This document shows positions 1 through 10,225 of a stretch of 64,000 nucleotides of DNA, piece after piece. The stretch lies in assembly GCA_977017575.1 (NCBI GenBank), contig CDRNVI010000163.1, positions 62,001 to 126,000 on the forward strand, in the 5' to 3' direction. A program made the translations under genes and the position numbers. The DNA is from Paramoeba atlantica. Lineage: Eukaryota; Discosea. Position 1 is the stretch's first letter; each line of letters opens with the position of its first letter. The notes under the pieces were generated by a model, which was given only the letters and a program-made list of their open reading frames with translations, had not been told where the DNA came from and made no database searches.

Positions 1-591
1 CTCCGTTATCATAGTCGTATTGGGGTGTATTGCAAATAACATCACAAATCCCATTCTTTAACCAACTATCTGGGCAAACAAGTGGAGGATTATCATCTCG
101 ATTGTTTCGACGGAAAAAAGAGGGTTCGTCAACGCCATCGCAGTCCCCACCATCAAAAGGATTATAGAAGGAGAGACAATTTGGCTCACACTTTCCATTG
201 TTCAATTCGTGGAAACAATAGTCACTCAAAAAAACTGGACGATCGAATTTATATGGCCTCCTCTGCTCAAACACTTTGAAATTGATGACTGGGGTGAAGT
301 AAGCTGGGATGTCAGTTTTCAACCGGTTGACCCAGGTCTAAAGTTGGAGAAATTAGTTTGCAAAGTATTGATTGTTTGGTTGTTATTGAATTTTTTCTGC
401 AAATTTACCTGGGGAATGATGGGACCATACGCCGTTCTCGGAATGTGAAGGTGGATGACAGCTGGAAGATTCTCTGTGATTGAGAATTTGTTGCGATTGG
501 TCGCTTGATTACAATAGATATCTCTATATTCATTGGGACAATCGGCAGAGATCATCTTCAAAACAAGAAGGAAGAGGAGAAAGAACTGCAT
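1..591 (-). CDS. Secreted LNR (Notch-type repeat) protein, 5' part
   Basis: Partial gene that leaves the window at base 1. The ATG at 591 opens a hydrophobic signal peptide (MQFFLLFLLVLKMISA), and cleavage would leave a Cys-containing extracellular chain. Exon 1 ends at 409 after ...IIPQ. A 71-nt intron (408-338, donor GTAAAT, acceptor TTTAG) is followed in phase 0 by exon 2, TWVNRLKTDIPAYF.... Exon 2 carries two Lin-12/Notch-type modules: CFHELNNGKCEPNC followed by GGDCDG, and a second CPDSWLKNGICDVIC followed by YDYDNG at the window edge. LNR modules are short, Ca-binding and disulphide-bonded; in protists they occur in secreted or surface proteins. The signal peptide, the Cys spacing and the Asn-Gly / Gly-Gly-Asp-Cys signatures are visible directly. 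Function beyond secretion is unknown, and an upstream in-frame Met is possible. Confidence 0.8.
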
Positions 592-716
592 GATTTTCAA
601 AGGGAAACAAATATCAAAAGATCTTTGTTTGTTCGAGGAAAACAAAAAAAGAAGAAAAGAAGGCGTGACACATCAGATGGTGCCGAACATCGATCTTTTT
701 CCGGAAAAAAGAAATA

Positions 717-857
717 ACCCGCGAATTTTCCGCGGGTACTCAAACCGAAAATTACTAAATAAAGAAAACGTCTAAAAGTTGGGTTTTCTTTATTTAGTAA
801 TTTCCAGTCGCCTTTTTTCGTTTCCGTGACGGGTCGTGGTAGTGTTTGCGACCCGTC
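717..857. repeat. Cluster of three perfect inverted repeats
   Basis: Three separate perfect palindromic hairpins lie within 141 bp of non-coding DNA. The first has 7-bp arms ACCCGCG / CGCGGGT (717-723, 731-737) around a 7-nt loop. The second has 21-bp arms (749-769 and 783-803) around a 13-nt loop, AT-rich. The third has 9-bp arms GACGGGTCG / CGACCCGTC (828-836, 849-857) around a 12-nt loop. They lie upstream of the LNR gene start. They could be a structured RNA, a small foldback element or a regulatory region; no known family was recognised. Confidence 0.6.
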
Positions 858-2006
858 CTCTACCTGTTTTCGGAAGGAATTAGGGGCCCCTTTGGTTTTA
901 TTTCAACCCTTGGGTCACTCGTTTTCACACAAACTACAATCAACTTCAACAGGTAGGTAAGTATCCCTCTTTCCGGCGTCGACCGTGGGGGCGGTCACCA
1001 TCATCCCTTCGAGTCACTCAATCCTCAACACTTAATAATATCACCAAAATTCAATATTTGAATTATCATTTCAAAAACTATTAAATTATCACTACAAAAA
1101 CCATCCTTTTTTTTCGCCTTGATTCTGCACCTTATATCTTGGTGTTTTTTCTTTTCCCTCTCTGCTCTTAGAGAGAAACGCTACCTCAAAAATACGGCTC
1201 TGGCACTTCGCTTTATTTTATTTGCTCGAACCACAATAAATCTTGGTTTTTGCGCCCTGGAAAAAAGAATTATTTCCAGAACATCTTTCAGAGAATTTAT
1301 TTTTGTAGTTTTTTTGCTTTGAGCCGAATTATTTGAAAGAGAAAGGACAACACGGCAAAAAAGATTTATCACATCCTTGAAAGTAGTTGAAGTTGAAACA
1401 AAGAAAGGGTTATTTTATTCCAAAGTCTCGACTTCTCGACTCCTTTTCTCGAGTCTCGTCTCAAGGGAGTGGGGTCGAGAAGTTCGATTTAAGGGATAAT
1501 AAGAAGTTGGTTGATGTCATTTTTGGACACATTATTCACCAGTTCACAAGCAGACCCACCCCAAATGAATTCAGAAGATTTTTAATTTAATATATAAATA
1601 AATAAATAAAAAAAAAGAACAAACAATTTTTGTAATTTGTAAAGGTCAAATAATTCAGAGATGGAACTGTTCCATTGAACTTGTTCTGAGAAAGCAACCT
1701 AAAAAAAAAAAAAATCAATTCAATTCAAAAAAAAAACCGAGGAAAAAAAAAGGAAGGAATAATCACAAACAAATTTTGCATTTTGAAAATTTCTCCAATT
1801 TCTGTTGGAATTTCTCTTTCGAATAAATTAGAAGTTAGATCTCTGCAAAAGAAAGAAAATTAAAAAGTAGAAGAGAAGGTTTGGGAAAGAAGAAGAAGAA
1901 AAAAATCCAAGACAATCAATCACAGATTCGTCCGTATCAAAGTCGGATTGAGGTTAAAAACCAATTTCAAGATTTACCTTTCTTGCCCACAAGAGCTGCA
2001 AAAGCT
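858..2006. other. Intergenic region, no convincing gene
   Basis: No supported coding exon was found here. It holds an imperfect inverted repeat with 12-bp arms (1432-1443 and 1471-1482, CTTCTCGACTCC against GGGGTCGAGAAG, one G-T pair). On the minus strand two short stretches after the end of the neighbouring secreted gene look weakly coding: one around 1985-2000 flanked by GCAG and GTAAAT, and one around 1920-1950. That gene may therefore run further than annotated. The rest is AT-rich or purine-rich sequence. Confidence 0.4.
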
Positions 2007-4256
2007 TTAAATCGCTAAAAAATTGGAGTCTAAACAATCAGGTTGATCAAATGTTGTTTTGATCCAATTCCAAATGCAATTATAGACATCATTCATACCA
2101 GGTAATTGTCTTGAAATCCAAAGCATCTCTCTCAGGAAGGAGAAGTGCTTGAATCAATCTCAAGGTCCCACCAAGAATTTCAGTTTCATCTTGAGATCCA
2201 TCAGTTTTATTGGAGAGACTAATCTTTTGCAATTTAGTTCATTATCAATTCACAAATGAAGATCCAAGACACCAAGGAATAGTGTCTTGAGATAAAAGAA
2301 CAGCACTTTTTGTGGCCCCACTCTCCAAATCAATTCCTACAAGAAAGTAATCTTTGGTGCCTGGTGATTCAATACTAAAAGTTCCATAAATTGTATTTGC
2401 TTTCAAGATAAACCTGTAATTTTAAAAGAATAAGAATTAGAAAAAAGAAAGTAAATTAAATTAATATGGATATTGATAATTGTTGCAAAGAGAGAGAGAG
2501 GGAGAGGAAAATTAAAAAAGAGGTACTCTAATTAAATCAACAAAAAATAAATAATTACAAATCAAATAAGAACAAAGAAATAATAAAATGATGATTGGGG
2601 TGAATCAAATTTAATTAAAAATAATAAAATAAACATACCCAATGGAACCATTCTCAAATTCCCAAGCAGAAGATTGCACTTGAGTTTGAAGAACGGTGTG
2701 TTTATCCAATGGACCTATTAGTTTGTATTAATAATTATAAGAAATAATTTTAAAATGGAATGTAATTATTCAGAAATTATTATTTAATAAAATTACCCCA
2801 TTTTTCAATCACTCGATTGTTGTGCTCATCAGTTGCCCATGCATACATTGTCCCTATTAAAGATAAAATAAGAAAAAGAGGAGAAAGAAGAAAAAGAGAA
2901 GAAAGAAGAAAAAGGAGAACAAACAAAAAAAACAAACCATCAGATAAATCAGAATAAACAGGAGTTTTACCCAAACCTGGATCCTTCACAAGAAAAACTG
3001 TACCATTCAAAGCCAACCCCACTTGATATCGAGTTCCTCCTCCCTTTTAATGAAAAAAATTATTTTACTTTTTTTATCTCTTTTTCTCTCTCCTCTTTGT
3101 CTATCCACCCCTCTCTCTCTGTCCTTCCTCTCCTCCTTTTTCTTATTTCTTTTCATTTCTTTTTCACTTTTTTTGTGAAAACCTGACTTGCTGGGGTCCA
3201 TTGAATTGAATTAATTGGATCAAAAGAAGATCCAAGAGTTCCAGAAGGTAAAAATTTTGATTCCACAAACGAATTTTTAATGTACGAAAACCCTGAACTA
3301 GAGAGAAAAGAAAAGGGAAAAGGGGGAGAGAAAAATTCAGAAAATAGAAAAGAATAAAAATTAAATTTCACAACACAACAAGGAAAGAAAAAAAGAACTT
3401 TGGGTCAATTACGTATTGATCCCAGTTTCCATTTTGTGGATTCTGAGCTATTCAATTCAGTTGTTGTCAGCCATTACTCACAATTCTTTTCTGGTTCTCT
3501 TTCTCTCATCCACACTCAACTACTCACTTCTTTCCTTCTCTTTTTTCTCTTCAAAAAAGATGAAATAAACAAAATTTTACAAGTGAAAATAATTTCGTGT
3601 TGGTTTGAATTAAAAGACAATTGAGGGACGCCAATTATCCCAGTTGGAGAGGGATCAACAGTGAGAATCGTCCCATTATAAAGACTGTTGTTGTTGTTGT
3701 TTATTAATTATTTGTTTTTAATTTTTTAATAATTATAATTATTTAATAATTTAAAATTAAAATCTCATTTGTTGAAGAAAATGAAGAGGAGCTGGAGAGA
3801 AGAGAAACAAAATAAAACAACCTGATTCCATAGATAGAGTATGTTTGTTCTGTGAGGTTCAAGGCATTGACATAGAAGATTGCCTCTGGAGATATTGCAC
3901 ATGGACTCTCAGTGGTGAATAGCTAAAGAGTCATCAAAAAAAAAGAATTCATTTTAAGAAAAGAGAAAAGAGGAAAAAAAGGAGAGTAAGAAAAAGAAAG
4001 AAAAAAGAAGAGTAAGAAGAGGGAAAAAAAAAAAGAGAAGAGTAAGAAGAGTAATGAAGAAAAAGAGAGAAGAGACTGTAAGATCAGGGAAAGAAGAGCT
4101 CTTGGTTATGACACTAGACTCTGTATCATACCGCATGATCTCCAAGAAACCATAGTGAGCTGATGCGCCATACAAGTACTCCCCAAAAACAGTTCCAACA
4201 CAACCCAGAAAACAAAGAAATAACAACAGCTTGTTCTTATTCTTGTTATTCCTCAT
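2007..4256 (-). CDS. Secreted multi-exon protein of unknown function
   Basis: The ATG at 4256 starts a signal peptide (NKLLLFLCFLGCVGTVFG) followed by EYLYGASAHYGF. Eight or more short exons join in frame: ...SSSFPDLT / LFTTESPCAISPEAIFYV / YNGTILTVDPSPTGIIGV / SQNPQNGNWDQYVIDP / GFSYIKNSFVESKFLPSG / GGTRYQVGLALNGTVFLV / GTMYAWATDEHNN / GPLDKHTVLQTQVQSS / GFILKANTIYGTFSIESP. Repeated short beta-strand-like segments (NGTxxLV, NGTILTV) suggest a beta-propeller or beta-sandwich ectodomain, but no family was recognised. The 3' end is uncertain: two overlapping frames look coding near 2090-2230, and I favour the one ending ...QPDCLDSNFLAI at 2007. A frame-disrupted paralogue lies at 49000-49457, so this is a small gene family. 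Confidence 0.65.
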
Positions 4257-4616
4257 TGAGAGAGAGAGAGAGAGAGCTGTTTCTTTGTTTTGTTTTTTTT
4301 AGATTATTTTTTTGTGAGTGTCCCGACCAGCACAGAACAAGAGCCCCAAAAGAACAAAAATTTTTTTAAAAAAAAGTTTTGTTTTCCAAACTTTCGGTCC
4401 CATTTTTTTTTTGAAACCACACTTTTTTGAAACACTTTTTTGACCAAACCGAACCGTCAAGGTTCCCGACACCCTCGTTTTTTTTTTTACAGTCAGACCC
4501 AAAGAGTCTTGTTACTACCCCTAATATTTATTTTGATTTTGATATTATTCAACCAAACAATCATTGGTTTTTAATTAAATTGAAAAAAAAAAAAATCATA
4601 AGTTGAGTCTGATTGT

Positions 4617-5849
4617 TCAATTGTTCAATTCATTAATTAAGTCTTTCAGAGAATTAGTCTTACTCCAAATCTCAAATTCTTCAAAACTAATCTTTCCATC
4701 TTTGTTTAAATCCATCTTCTCAAATGACTTCTCCACAATCTCATGCAACAACGTCCCCCTCCTTGATTCATAATGCTTGGGGACCCGTACAAAACTTTTC
4801 AACAGCTCTTCCAGCTCTGGTTTCTCCAAGATTTCATTGCCATCAGCATCAGCCGCTTCAAACGCAGCCTTTGCCCGACTTCTCCTCTTCTCATGTCCAG
4901 CGAGAACAGCATCCACCATCTCAGGCAATCCAACTCTTGGTTGGAACTTCAAGTCTCTTTCTGCTTCAATCGTCGAAAGAGAATCAGGCCACAGGTTTGC
5001 AAACTTATTGACATTTGGATCTAATTCCCCCACTGTATAAGTAAAGTTTGGATAGTGGTGTTTAATTTCTTCAAACAATTCATAAGCAGTAAACGAAAGG
5101 CCAGGGATGCAATAACCATGTCCAGGTTCTCTTAAATCTTCTTCCAACGCATCTTGGAGAGTGAGCATACCCCTCATCAAGTCATCAACAAAGATCATCG
5201 GCAATTTGACATTAGGATCAAGAGGACAAACAAAAGTCTCTCCAGCAGCAGCAGCCTGGAGAGCCTCAAGCGCATACTCTGTTGTTCCAGCACCCCAGAG
5301 AGCCTCGCTGTGTAAAACGCCAGGAAGAACCGCAAAACGAGGATCGCCATTGTGATTCATTGCAAAATTGTTCATTAATTCTCGACAACCTCGTTTTTGT
5401 ATTCCATAATCTGACCCAGGATCTTGGGTTGGATTTTCAGAGAGCCAACGAGCAGAACAATTCTCTCTTGGTGCACTTGCCCCAAACGAGCCAATCGAGT
5501 CAGTGAAACAGATCTTTCTCACACCTGCTTCTGACATGGCCGTCAAAACGTTATCCATCCCACCAATAGTCACCTCCTCAGCAACCTTTGGGTCCATTGC
5601 TGTTTCAACAGAAAGTGGAGCTGCAAGATTCCAAACCGCTTGTATATCTTTATGTTTCTCGAATAAAGAGCGAAGAGAAGGGAGATCACGAACATCAACC
5701 AGCGGTTCTGTTACAGCAGCAATATTTCGAATGTTTGGAGGAAGATGTGGCATTCGATCAGAAGCGATAATTTTATCTCCTCGAGAGGTAAGAGCCTGGA
5801 CTAATCGTTTTCCTACTGCACCCGCTGCGCCAATGATTAATGTTGACAT
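4617..5849 (-). CDS. SDR-type L-threonine 3-dehydrogenase-like protein with C-terminal EF-hands
   Basis: A 410-residue intronless protein. The N-terminus has the extended-SDR NAD-binding motif GAAGAVGKRL directly after MSTLII. The catalytic YxxxK is seen as YGIQK. The segment PGVLHSEALWGAGTTEYALE followed by CPLDPNVKLPMIFVDDLMRG closely follows the SDR threonine dehydrogenase family (threonine to 2-amino-3-ketobutyrate). After about residue 330 come two EF-hands: DADGNEILEKPE (Gly at loop position 6 replaced by Glu) and a canonical DLNKDGKISFEE. The EF-hand tail is not part of the usual enzyme, so Ca2+ control of the dehydrogenase is inferred. The start is the first in-frame ATG; an open frame continues upstream but has no ATG, so no mitochondrial presequence is evident. 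Another NAD-dependent epimerase or dehydratase activity is the alternative. Confidence 0.82.
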   Translation of the reverse strand: MSTLIIGAAGAVGKRLVQALTSRGDKIIASDRMPHLPPNIRNIAAVTEPLVDVRDLPSLRSLFEKHKDIQAVWNLAAPLSVETAMDPKVAEEVTIGGMDNVLTAMSEAGVRKICFTDSIGSFGASAPRENCSARWLSENPTQDPGSDYGIQKRGCRELMNNFAMNHNGDPRFAVLPGVLHSEALWGAGTTEYALEALQAAAAGETFVCPLDPNVKLPMIFVDDLMRGMLTLQDALEEDLREPGHGYCIPGLSFTAYELFEEIKHHYPNFTYTVGELDPNVNKFANLWPDSLSTIEAERDLKFQPRVGLPEMVDAVLAGHEKRRSRAKAAFEAADADGNEILEKPELEELLKSFVRVPKHYESRRGTLLHEIVEKSFEKMDLNKDGKISFEEFEIWSKTNSLKDLINELNN

Positions 5850-6208
5850 TATTCTTCTCAAAGAAAGATTATATAACCAACAAAGAGAGTTTTGTTTGTT
5901 CAAAAGAGACAAAGAGAGAGAGAAGAGAGACTGAGAGAAGGAGACCAAAAGAGAGAAAAAGAGAACTGAAGGAGAGAGAGAACTGAAAGGTCCTTTTTCT
6001 ATTTTTCTAACTAAAAAAAAAACGAGATTTTTTTGTGGATTCTCCGTTTTTAGAAGTCGAGAACTTTCTTTTCAAAAAAACCTTTTCTTTTTCTCTCTTT
6101 CTTTTTTTGGGGCGGCGAGGCAAAACAACTCAAAAAAAGAAAAACCAAAATCAAAAAAGGAATCAAATAGAATAATAATTTTGTTTTTCTTTAAAAAAAA
6201 AAAAGAGA
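5850..6208. promoter_or_regulatory. Divergent intergenic promoter region
   Basis: A 359-bp region between the divergent dehydrogenase (-) and lipase (+) genes. It is made of purine runs next to the minus-strand start and pyrimidine or oligo-T/A runs next to the plus-strand start, with GGGGCGGCGAGG at about 6109-6120 as the only GC-rich element. No TATA box was recognised. It is presumed to drive both genes. Confidence 0.4.
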
Positions 6209-8320
6209 ATGAGTTGTATTCGAAGAACTGTTTGTCAAAACAAAAAGGTGGCGGTTGGTGTTACGGTTGGAGCTCTTTATCTTGGTTATAGTGCTCTTGG
6301 TAAATATACAGACGAAACACCAACTCAAGGTTCTTCTGTTAAGGTTTGTTATTTTTACAACCCTCTCTCTTTTTCTTTCTTTTTCTTTTCACTTTCAAAA
6401 AAGAAAATCAAATTGATGAAAAAAACAAAAAAGCTCCCAGCAGATCCTGGAGAGAATTTACTTGAAAATTCACAAGGTATTTTTTTTTATTTTCTTTCAG
6501 AAAAAAGAAAGAAAGAATAATCACTTTTCTCATTCCCAAAGGACTCTTTCTCTACACAAAATCATGGGTCACTTCTCCTCCTGCTGATGTTCGGGGAATT
6601 GTTTTCTTCATCCATGGAATGAATGAACACTGCAATCGTTATTCACATGTATGTTGAAGAAAGAAGACAAGAGAAAGACAAGAGAAAGACAAGAGAAAGA
6701 CAAGAGATAGACAAGAGAAAGAGAAGAAAGAAGAGAAAGAGAAGAGAAAGAGAAGGAAGAAGAGAAAATGGGAGAAAAATAATTTTTTGATTTTTTTTTG
6801 ATTCGAAAAAGAAAGTTTTTTCTCTCTTTTTTTCTGTTTATTTTTTTTTTGTTAAAGGTTGCAGAAGCTTTGAATGGATGTGGTTTTGCTGTTCATTCCA
6901 TGGATCATCAAGTATCATATTTTTCTTTCTTTTAAAAATTGAAATATTATCATGATAATTACTTGTGATAAATTATGATAATAATTGTGGGAAGAAATAT
7001 CCAGAATAATTCATATCATAAAAGGGTTTTGGGAGGAGTCAAGGAATTCGAGCTTATGTCAAGTCTTTTGAAGATTTTGTTGAAGGTTTCAATATTTTTT
7101 TTTATCATTTCTTGTTTTTTAGTTTTTCGACTTTTTTTTTCTTCTAAAACCAGATTCCATTTTTATTCGTCTTAATTAAACAAAATAATAAATAATAATT
7201 TTCAGATTATTTGAATTATATCAATTTGACACGCCAAAAGTATCCAGATGGAACTCCTTTCTATCTGATCTGGTTTGATTATCCTTTTCACAGAATGAAA
7301 AAGAATTATTTTTCTCACAGTGTTTTTTTTCTTTTTTTAGTCATTCTATGGGTGGATTAATTGGGTATTTGCTTGCTCCTCGTGTCCCTGTTTGTATTTG
7401 ATTTTGATTTCTTTTTTTTTTTTTCAAAACAAGTGTTGCCTTTTGTATGAAGTTATTAATAATGTGTTGAGAAGGTTTCTGGGGTGATCTATACTGGGAT
7501 TTGTTATGAACTTCCTCCTCATGTTGCCCCTCCTCACCTCAAAGCTCTTGCTGGGTTAATTTTTTCTTTTTGATTTTGTTCTTTTTTCTTCCTTTTATCG
7601 TTATTTATCATTATTAATTTTCATTAATTTTTGCAGAGTCATGTCCAATTGGTTTCCAAAAGGATCATTGCCTGTTTCAACTCTGAATATTAATGAGATT
7701 TGTCGTGACCCAGTTGTTGTACAAGAAGTTCTCTTCTTTTTCCTCCTCTTGAGCTTTGATTTGTTGTGTGATTTTATTTTATTTTTTAAAATGGTTTTAT
7801 TATTCACAAGGCTTTGGATGATCCTCTTTATGTAAAAGAACCTGTTTCTTTTCGTCTTGCATATCAACTCTTTACTGCCATTGATACTGCCCAAAAATTG
7901 ATTTCACACGTTCTTTTCCTCTCTTCTCTGTCTTCTCTTTTCTTCTCTTTTCTTCTCTTTTCTTCTCTTTTCTCTATTCCCCATTCTCGGTTCCCTCTTC
8001 TTTCTCATTCTGATTTCTCGTTTCCAGGCAGATTACCCCGTAATGTTTCTCCATGGACGAGAAGATAAAATTTGTTTGTGTGGAGGAAGTACGACTCTTT
8101 TTGAAGCTCATCAAAATGAAGATAAGACAATCAAAATTTATGATGGGTTCTTTTTCTCCTCTTTTTCCTCTTCTCTCCTGTCCCTTCTCTCCTTTCTTCT
8201 TCTATCTTATTTTTGATTTTTCAAAGAATGTTTCATGAAGTGTTACATGACAATGACAAAGAGATGGTGATTGAGGATATTAAACAATGGCTTCTTGATC
8301 ATTCTACGTTCCAGGTCTAA
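6209..8320 (+). CDS. Monoacylglycerol lipase-like alpha/beta hydrolase, membrane-anchored
   Basis: About eleven exons splice in phase. Exon 1 (6209-6343) encodes an N-terminal hydrophobic anchor, VAVGVTVGALYLGYSAL. Later exons give GLFLYTKSWVTSPP, then IVFFIHGMNEHCNRYSH (the HG..EH..RY signature of the lipase/S33 group), MDHQ / GFGRSQGIRAYVKSFEDF, the nucleophile elbow HSMGG, the acid-loop Asp in FLHGREDKI, and the His in GMFHEVLHD. The protein ends TFQV at 8320. This order and these catalytic residues match monoglyceride lipase, which hydrolyses monoacylglycerols or lysophospholipids. The residue before HSMGG reads as Cys across the splice junction instead of the usual Gly of GxSxG; acceptor and donor there are otherwise clear. 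Substrate is inferred. Confidence 0.85.
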
Positions 8321-8842
8321 AAAGAAAAATAAAAAGGAAATTCAAATTGAATCAAATCTTTTTGATTTTGGGTGTTTCCAATTCTCATGTTGAAATCTCT
8401 GTTGTTGAAGAACAGTTTTTTCTGGCTTCGCCAAAATGTGGGCCCATTTTTGGAGAAATTGAGAAATTGATGCAAAAAGAACCATTTCGAGGGTTGGAAA
8501 TGAAAAAAAAGAAAACAAAAACGCAAAAAAAAGGACTCGAGGAGATTCGAACCTTCTCGGAAAAGAAGTCTCTAAGCGCACACGTCATCAAATTTATTTT
8601 TGGGGAAAAATCAAACAAATGAGATGCGTCAAATTTCCACGTCATCATTTTTGGTTTTTCGACCTTTTTCTTTTTCTTTTTTGTCGTTCGAGAGAAAGGA
8701 AAGAGGAGTCTCTTTGGTTCAAAAGAAAAACAAAACAGTTTTTTGTTTAATTTCTAAAAAAGAAACTATTTTTTTATCAAAAGAAAAAAGAAAGAAAGAA
8801 AAAAAAGTTACCTTTCCAAAAAAGAAGAACAAAAAAAAAACC
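8321..8842. other. Intergenic region between lipase and DBT genes
   Basis: No gene is supported here. It includes a tRNA-like T-arm motif (GATTCGAAC, near 8542-8552) flanked by a GAGGAG / CTTCTC stem, but no full cloverleaf. The end next to the DBT start is A/T-rich. Confidence 0.4.
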
Positions 8843-10192
8843 ATGGCTGCGAAAATGTTTTTGTTGAATGGTCGAGTTTCTGGGCAATTGATTCTTCAAT
8901 CAATTTCTCATCACAAACGCTTTCTCTCTTCCTCTTCTCTCTCTTCTCTTTCTCTTTCTCAAAGCTCCCTTTCTCTCTCCCAATCTTCCTTTTCTCCTTC
9001 TCCTTCTCCTTCTTCTTTTCAAAACAATCTTCGAGTTTGTTCTCTTTCCTCTTCTCCTCTTCTCTCCAAACAAACACCTTCTTCTTCTTCTTCTTCTTCT
9101 TCTTCTTTCTCTCCTCTTTCTTTTTCTTCCCAACAATTTATGAATTTGAGATCTTTTCAAACTTCGTCATTGTCAAGGTTTTTCGATTAATTTGAAAAGA
9201 AAGATAAGAAAAGAATGGAGAAAATGGATTCCTGCCAGAATAAAAGAGAGAAAGAAAAGAAAAAGAACAAATAAGAAAAAAGAAAAGTGGGGAAAACAAA
9301 AGAAAAAATAAATAAATAAAGATAAACAAAAGAAGAAGAGAATAATAAAAGAATAATAAAAGAATAATAAAAGAATAATAAAAGAATAATAAAATAAAAA
9401 ATAAAAAATAAAAAATAGAGGAAAAGTGATTGAATTTCTGCTTGCTGATCCTGGAGAAGGTATTGCTGAAGTTGAGATTTTGAAATGGGGAATTCAAGGT
9501 TTTCTTTTTTCTTCTTCTTTCTTCTTTCTTCTTTCTTCTTTCTTCTTTCTTCTTTCTTCTTTCTTCTTTCTTCTTTCTTCTTTCTTCTTTCTTCTTCTTT
9601 CTTCTTTCTTCTTCTTTTTTCTTTCTTCTTTCCTCTTTCCTCTTCTTTCTTTTTTCTTTCTTCTTTTCTTTTCTTTTCTCTTTTCTCTTTTCTCTTTTCT
9701 CTTTTCTTTTCTCTTTTCTCTTTCTTTTCTTTTTCTTTTCTCTTTTTCCTTTTTCTTTTCTCTCTTTCTCTTTTTTCTTTTTTCTCTTTCTTTTCTCTCT
9801 TTCTCTTTTATGTTATTTTCTTTTATTTTTTAATTCTCTTTTTCTAATTCCCTTTGGATCCTTTTTCTTCTCTCCTTTCTTTTCTTTTTCTTCTCTCAAT
9901 TTTATAATTTTTGTAGAGGGAGATACAGTCTCAGAGTTTGACCTTATTTTTGAAGGAGCAAGTGACAAATCTGCTGTCGAGGTAAATCACTTCTTTTTCT
10001 TTTTCTTTTTTTTTCTTTCTTTTTCTTTTTCTTTCTTCTTTTTCTTTTTCTTTCTTCTTTTTCTTTCTTCTTTTTTTTTTTTCTTTTCTTTTTCTTCTCT
10101 TATTTTCTTTTACTTTTTCTTTATTTTACCTCACACACTCTTCCTTTCTCTCTTTCCCCCTTCACCTCTTCTCCTCTCTCTCTCCTCTCTCC

Positions 10193-10225
<33 letters not shown>

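Noticed and set aside
805-830. U5 snRNA-like stretch (GCCTTTT ... TTTCCGTG)
   Set aside because: The flanking stem of U5 loop 1 and an Sm site are absent; the resemblance is short and by chance.
945-975. Minus-strand ATACTTACCTACCTG, like the U1 snRNA 5' end
   Set aside because: No U1 stem-loop I/II motifs or Sm site follow; a complement of a donor-like sequence alone is not enough.
5850-5948. N-terminal extension of the threonine dehydrogenase-like protein that looks like a mitochondrial presequence
   Set aside because: The open frame upstream of 5849 begins with TTG and contains no ATG; the first ATG gives a normal SDR N-terminus. A presequence would need a spliced upstream exon, which I cannot show.
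8530-8570. Possible tRNA (TTCGAA T-loop motif)
   Set aside because: The stem next to the loop pairs only as a simple hairpin; no acceptor, D or anticodon arm could be fitted on either strand.
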